From the NCBI GenBank assembly GCA_016934515.1, contig JAFGSR010000142.1, positions 1 to 39,796 of the forward strand: DNA of 39,796 nucleotides, written 5' to 3'. The notes beneath the pieces are model-generated. The model was not told where the DNA came from and searched no databases. It saw only the letters and a list, made by a program, of their open reading frames with translations. Origin of the DNA: Sedimentisphaerales bacterium (GTDB taxonomy: Bacteria; Planctomycetota; Phycisphaerae; Sedimentisphaerales; SM23-30). Within the stretch, counting starts at the first letter, position 1. Every line of letters starts with the position of its first letter. A program made the position numbers and the translations under genes. Shown piece by piece: positions 34,105 through 39,796 of this stretch.

Positions 34105-34154
34105 ATCATAAAATCCGCGTTTACTTGTCCCGCCGTAGCTTTATGCGAAGGCGG
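34087..34154. repeat. Duplicated 13-mer and a CCGCC/GGCGG hairpin upstream of the transglutaminase gene
   Basis: CATATCATAAAAT occurs at 34087-34099 and again at 34102-34114, a 15-base tandem that spans two candidate start codons of the transglutaminase gene. CCGCC (34130-34134) faces GGCGG (34150-34154) nearby. Both lie in the 130-bp gap before the J-like gene. The tandem may have arisen by slippage. Confidence 0.5.
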
Positions 34155-34234
34155 ATCGGCGTCCACTTGCCGTGCTGATGCTCGTCGCAGCAGGTCGGCG
34201 GTTCTACTTTTGCTTTCAGCTCGACTACCTTGAA

Positions 34235-36778
34235 TCATTTCCTAAGCGACAATATCAGATCCCACAAAATCAAATTAAAATAACAACTCCGTCGAACACC
34301 CGCCAACTCGGATACTTCTTTCGTAGAAAAAATTCTCTCCCGACGATAGCCCTCCAGCAACTGATCGTAATTTCCTTTCGGGTCCATTTGGCGGATCATA
34401 ATTTCCAAAAGCTCACCCGTCGCCTCAAGCGCACCTTCAATGCTTTGTATCGAATTCTCGCTGTAAATTCCACGTCTCTGCCGGCGCAATTCAACCAGAT
34501 CAATCTCCAGCGAAAATTCCTTACCCTTCGGATGCTGACGAACCAGACGAACGCACTGATCCGCAAAGGCGTTAACGCTATTGAGCAAATGCACCGCCGC
34601 TTCCGAGTCAGTTACCGCTTCCGTCAACACCCCCGAACCATCCAGATTCTCCGCCTGTCCATCCCATCTGAAACTTTCCAACAACTTTGCTCCCTGCCGG
34701 GCATAATCACCCGTCAGCAGCGTCAGCTTAATCGCCGCCAGATCTTCCGGATTAAGACCTTCATAATACTCATCCCGTTCCGCAAAAATTCTGCCTCTGG
34801 GATTATTGATCGTGTTGCCGGAAACATAATTACCGTAATTGTTTTTCCACCACAGGGCACATTGCTTTTGACGTTGGCTGTCATAGCGAACCGGCAAAAT
34901 CCCCGAACAATTCGCCGGCGTCATCCACTTCGGAATATTCGAAATATCGATCAGCATCTGCACCACCGGCTCAAAAACCATCCGCCGGGAGTTCTCCTGA
35001 AGAACCTTCACCAGCTCAGCTCCCAACTGAGGAACATCCATCTCCCGTAAAGCTCCCAGAATCCGATAAACCACTTTCGGATCATTCAGTTTCTTCTCCC
35101 GCAAAATATCAACCAAAAACTGCCCCGCCCCGGCAGTGTTCTCCAGCCGCAACTGTTCGATACCGTGATATTTCAATCCCGTCGGCTCAGCGGATAGCAA
35201 AATCTTCCGAATCTCCGCTAACTGCACCTCATCCATCGCCGAAGCACCTTTCTCCGGCTCCACCACCGGCAGATACAAATCCTTAACCATATAGCGGTTG
35301 CGGTCCTGCGCGTATGCCATCTCCAGCAATTCGATAAGCCGATCAGACCAGTCATTTTTCTCCCCCACAAACATAGCCGCCGAATCTTTCACCGCCAACA
35401 TTGTCAAGGCAATATCACCCAGTAAATATGCAGAACGGCTGCTCACCGAATAACTGTTTCGCAGCGTCTCAATTGTCCCCGAAATCTTCCTGACATGACC
35501 GGGCGAATAATCCTTCGACTGCCTGTCAGGTGTGGTTTTGACCTGTGCGTCAGAATCCGGACCGGTCTTAAACTCACCCGTTTCCGGCTGCAACTCGGTT
35601 GTAACAACCTTCTCGTCCTGCCTTTCAACAAAATCAACACCGCTCGGCTTTTCTTTTTTTCTCCGGCTGTAATTCCCGGTCTGATACATAAACAGCAGTG
35701 TAAATACGCTGATAACCAACGCCGGAATCCCAAAACTTAACAGGTAAAATGATAGCTTTCCAAAAAATCCTCGCCGATCAGTTTCCGCAAATGCCGTTTC
35801 AGCTTCAGCTTCCGGCTCTTCAAAAGTAGCAACTGACGCCGATTCAGCTTTCGGTTTTAGCACGACTTTATTTTTCAACTCGATAACCGGTTTCGCCGCA
35901 ACCGCCCCAGACCCTGCCTCTGCAGTTGAGAACTTGGACAAATATTCAGACAATATTACTTTTGCCGATTCAATATCCAGTCCCGAAACCACACCTTCAG
36001 CCAGCAAAATGCTTTGCCGTTCCGCACTGGGCACTCCCTCCGAAAACAATTGCTCGATCTTCTCAATAAATTCCTTTTCCAGCAAAGCGATATCCTTTTC
36101 GCCCCGCCGGGCCTCGCTCTCGCCCAACTGCTTTTCAATAACCAGACGGGCTTCCTCACACGAAAGCGACAGATGCTTCGCCAGGTTCATCAACTTTCTT
36201 TCGTCGCTGTTATCCAGCAATCCACCACTGACCGCCAGCCGCACCGCGTTGACATAAAAATCCAGCTCATTGTCATGCGATGGAGCATCTATCGCTTCCA
36301 CCGTTGGAATCCCCTCGAATAACACCCTGATATCACCCTGCGAAAAACCCAAACGTTGCAATTGACCACCCAGCACCGCTCGGTTTTCCCCGCTGATTGC
36401 TCCCTCGTCATTCAATGCCGACAAAACCAGCTCTCGGCCTTTCCTGATAATGCTCGCTCGATAAGCCTTCTTTTGCGCTGCACTTGGCTTTTGCAGCGAC
36501 TCTTCCAGTTGGTGCTCATATTCCACCCGCTTCTGCGGATCACTCAGCACCGCCGCCGCCGGGTCCAGGTTCTCCTGCTCAAACTTCAGCACCAGCGGTA
36601 TAAAATGCGGTCCCGGAATATTCTGCCGCAATCGCTTCTTACGCTCGTTCAGCGACTGCATCACCAACTCAGCCGTACATACGCCAGGCTCCACACCCAG
36701 CAACTGAAAATAATTAGGCGAAGCTATCTCATCTGGAATATCCAGAATGCGATAAAAAATTGTCCATTCAATCCTCAT
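34235..36778 (-). CDS. J-like domain protein with one membrane segment and HEAT-like C-terminus
   Basis: An 847-residue protein. Residues about 15-85 have the J-domain pattern: PNYFQLLGVEPG, a helix, and VLSDPQKRVEYEHQLEE. The HPD tripeptide that contacts Hsp70 is absent, so chaperone stimulation is unlikely. A single membrane helix lies at about 335-363 (LSFYLLSFGIPALVISVFTLLFMYQ) after an acidic linker. The part after it is helical, with regular Leu/Glu/Asp and HEAT- or armadillo-like character (GAGQFLVDILREKKLNDPKVVYRILGALREMD). It may be an anchored scaffold. The gene lies between the transglutaminase and the TPR-like gene, same strand, with gaps of 130 and 231 bp. The J-like call is from pattern only. 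Confidence 0.75.
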   Translation of the reverse strand: MRIEWTIFYRILDIPDEIASPNYFQLLGVEPGVCTAELVMQSLNERKKRLRQNIPGPHFIPLVLKFEQENLDPAAAVLSDPQKRVEYEHQLEESLQKPSAAQKKAYRASIIRKGRELVLSALNDEGAISGENRAVLGGQLQRLGFSQGDIRVLFEGIPTVEAIDAPSHDNELDFYVNAVRLAVSGGLLDNSDERKLMNLAKHLSLSCEEARLVIEKQLGESEARRGEKDIALLEKEFIEKIEQLFSEGVPSAERQSILLAEGVVSGLDIESAKVILSEYLSKFSTAEAGSGAVAAKPVIELKNKVVLKPKAESASVATFEEPEAEAETAFAETDRRGFFGKLSFYLLSFGIPALVISVFTLLFMYQTGNYSRRKKEKPSGVDFVERQDEKVVTTELQPETGEFKTGPDSDAQVKTTPDRQSKDYSPGHVRKISGTIETLRNSYSVSSRSAYLLGDIALTMLAVKDSAAMFVGEKNDWSDRLIELLEMAYAQDRNRYMVKDLYLPVVEPEKGASAMDEVQLAEIRKILLSAEPTGLKYHGIEQLRLENTAGAGQFLVDILREKKLNDPKVVYRILGALREMDVPQLGAELVKVLQENSRRMVFEPVVQMLIDISNIPKWMTPANCSGILPVRYDSQRQKQCALWWKNNYGNYVSGNTINNPRGRIFAERDEYYEGLNPEDLAAIKLTLLTGDYARQGAKLLESFRWDGQAENLDGSGVLTEAVTDSEAAVHLLNSVNAFADQCVRLVRQHPKGKEFSLEIDLVELRRQRRGIYSENSIQSIEGALEATGELLEIMIRQMDPKGNYDQLLEGYRRERIFSTKEVSELAGVRRSCYFNLILWDLILSLRK

Positions 36779-36923
36779 GCCTGTCTCTGTACCTTTATCA
36801 CAGACGAATGTTGTCTGAGCATCCAGCTTTATCGGATTTTCTCAACTGGCTTATTTACTCAATCTGATCCATCCGTTTTGTCTTGCCGGACTCTCCGTTT
36901 TGCCCCGTGTTACCTTTGATTTT

Positions 36924-36972
36924 TCGTCATTCGTCATTGATTCGTCATTCAGGCTTCGTCATTCGTCATTAA
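36924..36972 (+). repeat. 49-bp TCGTCATT repeat, copy 2
   Basis: Matches 30906-30954 in the same direction with three mismatches in 49 bases. It lies in the 231-bp gap between the TPR-like and J-like genes. The two copies enclose about 6 kb containing the sigma factor, transglutaminase and J-like genes. Confidence 0.75.
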
Positions 36973-37009
36973 CTTCACACCCTTCATGGTTCAATAAAAC
37001 CGTGAATAC

Positions 37010-39553
37010 TCACAAGTTATTCAATTTCTCATCCAGCTCATCGAACTTAACCCGCCACCGCTCCGACTCAATTGCTCCGTGCCGCAACTGGAACATACCC
37101 AGCAGCTTTCGCGCCTGATCCTTACGCTGGGCCAATATATTGCAACGGATTAAATTATACTGAGCTTCCAGCCAACTTTCCGTCTCCGGGGGCAATCCTT
37201 TTGCCAGGGTCCGCCACTGAACAATCGCCTCATCATAATTTTCAACTTGCTCGTAGGTCAACGCCAGCTTCCGCATAATCCCGCCCCTCTGCTCCCTCGG
37301 CAGGTTTTCAAGCAACCACCGGTAATTATTTATCGCTTCCTGTTTCCGCCCGCACCGCAACAAACTCTCCGCCAGTCTACCCCGCAACGCCGCTTCTTCG
37401 ATAGCACCCTTTTCTCTCCCAACCACCGCGTACTTAAACAAATAGCGATACAACTCCAACAGCTTCTGATTGATGTTCTCCGCCAAAATCTTATCCACCT
37501 GCCCGGACTGCTCCCGGACAGTTTCCTCCAGCTTATCGCTCGCCTTGACCATGCTGAGAATCACATACTTGTCTGTCGTTTCCATCCGCATTGCCGATTG
37601 CAACAACACCAACACCTCTTCCAGATTGCCCGCCGCCGCTTGTGCTTCCAGATTCAACGCACGTTGCCGGTGATACAGAATTTCGTTTTTCACCGACATC
37701 GATTCCAGATTCCCCAACAATTCCAAAGTTGCCTTTGCTCCAGGCGGATTCATATCCAGCAGCCCCCGACAAACCGCCAGCGACAACTGCAGCACTGCCT
37801 TGTCCAGCAAAACATCAGCCTCTGTTTTTGACTTCACTAACTTGGTGTAATTTTCCAGAGCTTCCGCTGACCGCGACAACAAATTCCGCACCGTTTCATC
37901 TTCATCCGAACCGGTTGGAGGCTCAATCGACTTGGCTTCAGCTTTATCCGGTCCAATTGCAGTCTCTGACGATTCAGTTGCGGAATCTTTCGCCTTATAC
38001 TGCTCCGCCTGACGATATGCCGACAGCGCAATCCCGTAAAGCGCCTGACCATAAAATTCCGAATCCACCGGAATCCCCAATAACAAAACCTCAGCTTCCG
38101 GATACTTCTCCATCTCCAGCAGCACTCGGCCACGATACCACGCAATCTTCCTCACCTCCGGATTCTCCGGCCAACCCTTTTCCACAAAATCCAGAAATCG
38201 CAAAAAACCCGACCACTCGAATTTCTCCCCCGTTTCCAGCATTTTAATCCCCGCCTGAATTCCACACCGACAAATCCCGGCACTACGCTCGTCCTCTCCG
38301 TGTTCCGCCAAAAACTCCCACGCCGATAAATACCCTTGACGCCACTGACCCAGATTCCAGAACGACGCCGTTTTCAGATAACTCAAATCCGCCCGCAGCC
38401 GCTCTGACGCGTCGGCCTGCAGATTAGCCATTGCTTTTTCTGTCTTTTCAATAACCTGTCGGTATTTCTTCTCACCAAAATATCGCCGCGCCTGGGCCAG
38501 ACAGACAAAAGGAGAATCCGTTGACAATTCACCCATAATCTCCGCCAGATCCTTACACCACGGATCCCCGTACGGATAAACCATCTGCGCAATCGATTCC
38601 AGACGCCCAATAGCAGCCTGCTGATAATCATCCGCCGGCAAATTGTCAATCAGCACCTTCAGACTCCGTCCCCATTCCGTCAACAGCTCCAACTCCACCG
38701 CATCCAGTTGAGGATCAGACGGCAACGCCGAAAAATATTGCTGTGCCGACTGAATCACCTTCAATTGCGATGGCAACTCCCGCGCCGCCTTGATCCGCAA
38801 ATACGAAATCCGCTTATACGTCTCCGGCTCGGTGTTCATCGCGTCGATTCGATCCAGACCCAGCAACTCCAGCACTTCATAATACCGCTCGAACTCATAT
38901 AGACATAACGCCTGCCCCAGAAAACATTTCGCTATAACCGGATGATTGCGATATCCGCCCGAGGTGAAATTTTTAAACTTGTTCAATGCCTTGTGCAAAA
39001 AAACATCTTTGGGCCCCTCTCCCTCCGAAATAACCGCCAAATTGTAAAATATCCACCCCAAATCATAATTCGATCGCGTAATATAACTGTTCAACTGCCG
39101 CCAATGCTCACTCTGGTCCACCTTGATCCCGTATCTCTTCTCCAGTAATCCAATCTTCTCCCGCCCCTGTTCCTGTAATGATACATAGGACTTTACCGCT
39201 TCCAGTAATGCACCCCTTGCCTCATCCCTGTCCTGAACCTGGCTGTTGTCCTGCCGCCACCGCGCTGCCAGAACCTCTCCTCGCGTTTTCATGATTGACG
39301 TTGCTAGAAAATCACATATCAGATCATCGATTCCGCTCTTGTTCTCCGCCAAATATTGCCCCGCCTCAGCAATCTCCTCCAACGCTTGCGGATCCATCGG
39401 ATCACGCATCGCACGCAACAGCATCCCGTTAACCACCATCTCCACCGGCTCCTGCTTCGCCTTTAACAAAGATTCCATCACCCCAAAAAAACAAATCACC
39501 CCCAGACAAACCACAAACACCAAAAATATTTTGAATTCCTTCATCATCTTCAT
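37010..39553 (-). CDS. TPR-like membrane-anchored protein
   Basis: An 847-residue protein that begins MKMMKEFK and then a hydrophobic helix (IFLVFVVCLGVICFFGVM), a signal anchor or signal peptide. The rest is almost all helical, with TPR-like pairs: YEVLELLGLD, ARRYFGEKKYRQVIEKTEKAMANLQ, LLRCGRKQEAINNYRWLLENLP and LTYEQVENYDEAIVQWRTLAKGLPPETE are clear examples with the expected small and aromatic positions. No catalytic domain is seen. Such proteins are usually scaffolds in the periplasm. It is the most upstream of the three minus-strand genes on the right side. Equal length (847 residues) with the J-like protein appears to be coincidence. The end has the neat TPR repeat, the rest is degenerate. 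Confidence 0.78.
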   Translation of the reverse strand: MKMMKEFKIFLVFVVCLGVICFFGVMESLLKAKQEPVEMVVNGMLLRAMRDPMDPQALEEIAEAGQYLAENKSGIDDLICDFLATSIMKTRGEVLAARWRQDNSQVQDRDEARGALLEAVKSYVSLQEQGREKIGLLEKRYGIKVDQSEHWRQLNSYITRSNYDLGWIFYNLAVISEGEGPKDVFLHKALNKFKNFTSGGYRNHPVIAKCFLGQALCLYEFERYYEVLELLGLDRIDAMNTEPETYKRISYLRIKAARELPSQLKVIQSAQQYFSALPSDPQLDAVELELLTEWGRSLKVLIDNLPADDYQQAAIGRLESIAQMVYPYGDPWCKDLAEIMGELSTDSPFVCLAQARRYFGEKKYRQVIEKTEKAMANLQADASERLRADLSYLKTASFWNLGQWRQGYLSAWEFLAEHGEDERSAGICRCGIQAGIKMLETGEKFEWSGFLRFLDFVEKGWPENPEVRKIAWYRGRVLLEMEKYPEAEVLLLGIPVDSEFYGQALYGIALSAYRQAEQYKAKDSATESSETAIGPDKAEAKSIEPPTGSDEDETVRNLLSRSAEALENYTKLVKSKTEADVLLDKAVLQLSLAVCRGLLDMNPPGAKATLELLGNLESMSVKNEILYHRQRALNLEAQAAAGNLEEVLVLLQSAMRMETTDKYVILSMVKASDKLEETVREQSGQVDKILAENINQKLLELYRYLFKYAVVGREKGAIEEAALRGRLAESLLRCGRKQEAINNYRWLLENLPREQRGGIMRKLALTYEQVENYDEAIVQWRTLAKGLPPETESWLEAQYNLIRCNILAQRKDQARKLLGMFQLRHGAIESERWRVKFDELDEKLNNL

Positions 39554-39566
39554 AGCAAAATTAATT

Positions 39567-39590
39567 CTTCATGAGCTTCATGCACTTCAT
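39567..39590. repeat. Three CTTCAT units with 9-base period
   Basis: CTTCAT occurs at 39567, 39576 and 39585. On the minus strand it reads ATGAAG three times just upstream of the TPR-like start, which itself begins ATGAAGATGATGAAG. Simple repeat, possibly a slippage product that multiplies potential start codons. Confidence 0.6.
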
Positions 39591-39592
39591 GG

Positions 39593-39796
39593 TAAAATAA
39601 AAATCTTGTCGATCCTGCTATACCATTCGATCCCGCTCAGGGCAGGCTCTGTCTAAAATCTTAATTTCTTTTGTGTTTTCTGTGTATTTTTGTAATACAA
39701 TCCAACAATTTCTTGCTTTTTATGCACGATTTTTATTTTACATCGTCATAATATGTTAATAATTAACGTCTTATGAATTTTTGATCTCTTCACGAA
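39593..39796. other. AT-rich non-coding end of the window
   Basis: The last 204 bases hold no ORF of note. They are AT-rich with many T-runs on the plus strand and probably carry the promoter of the TPR-like gene on the minus strand, but I could not pick a convincing pair of boxes. Confidence 0.4.

Noticed and set aside
34235..39553. J-like and TPR-like proteins as a gene duplication because both have 847 residues
   Set aside because: Their sequences and domain orders do not match; equal length is coincidence.
39745..39780. dif-like site at the right end
   Set aside because: TTATG and AT-rich arms are present on the minus strand but no convincing XerC arm was found.

Overview
The window looks like a chromosomal segment of a planctomycete, most likely of the class Phycisphaerae. 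This is inferred from gene content, with no database check. The pointers are: a prepilin-like protein of the FTLIELLVVIAIIAIL type with an H-X(n)-DG tail, a Ser/Thr kinase fused to many membrane segments and a TM2 domain, an ECF sigma factor with a Cys/His-rich C-terminal extension, a J-like N-terminus lacking HPD, and many short interspersed repeats in the gaps. No tRNA, rRNA, CRISPR array, transposase or prophage gene was seen.

Left part (1-8.2 kb): a prepilin-like protein; an HDOD protein; a hydrolysing UDP-GlcNAc 2-epimerase (NeuC type); a PilZ domain protein; a membrane-anchored alpha/beta hydrolase with Asp where the nucleophilic Ser is expected; and an OPT family transporter whose stop codon abuts the start of a small membrane protein.

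Middle (8.2-23 kb): one long plus-strand pilus/secretion cluster. In order it encodes a GspE/PilB-type ATPase, PilT, a second PilB/GspE ATPase, PilC/GspF, two GspG-like pseudopilins, and GspH-, GspI-, GspJ- and giant GspK-like proteins. Two tiny ORFs with strong Shine-Dalgarno sequences lie inside it. No secretin, alignment protein or prepilin peptidase is present. The presence of PilT together with an H-I-J-K tip set suggests a hybrid of type IV pilus and type II pseudopilus.

Right part (23-39.8 kb): after a 790-bp gap with terminators and repeats comes a plus-strand signalling row: an anchored coiled-coil protein, a helical-repeat/FHA-like protein, a Ser/Thr kinase with TM2 domain, and a two-ended membrane protein. 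Next is an ECF sigma factor that may be leaderless. Converging on it from the minus strand are a transglutaminase with six CxxC motifs, a J-like/HEAT-like membrane protein and a TPR-like membrane-anchored protein. The kinase row probably senses or coordinates something at the envelope; this is inference.

GC skew of the plus strand appears to flip from G-rich (left) to C-rich (right), mostly regardless of gene direction, somewhere around 19-24 kb. That pattern would fit a replication-terminus-like switch. The counts behind it are hand samples only.
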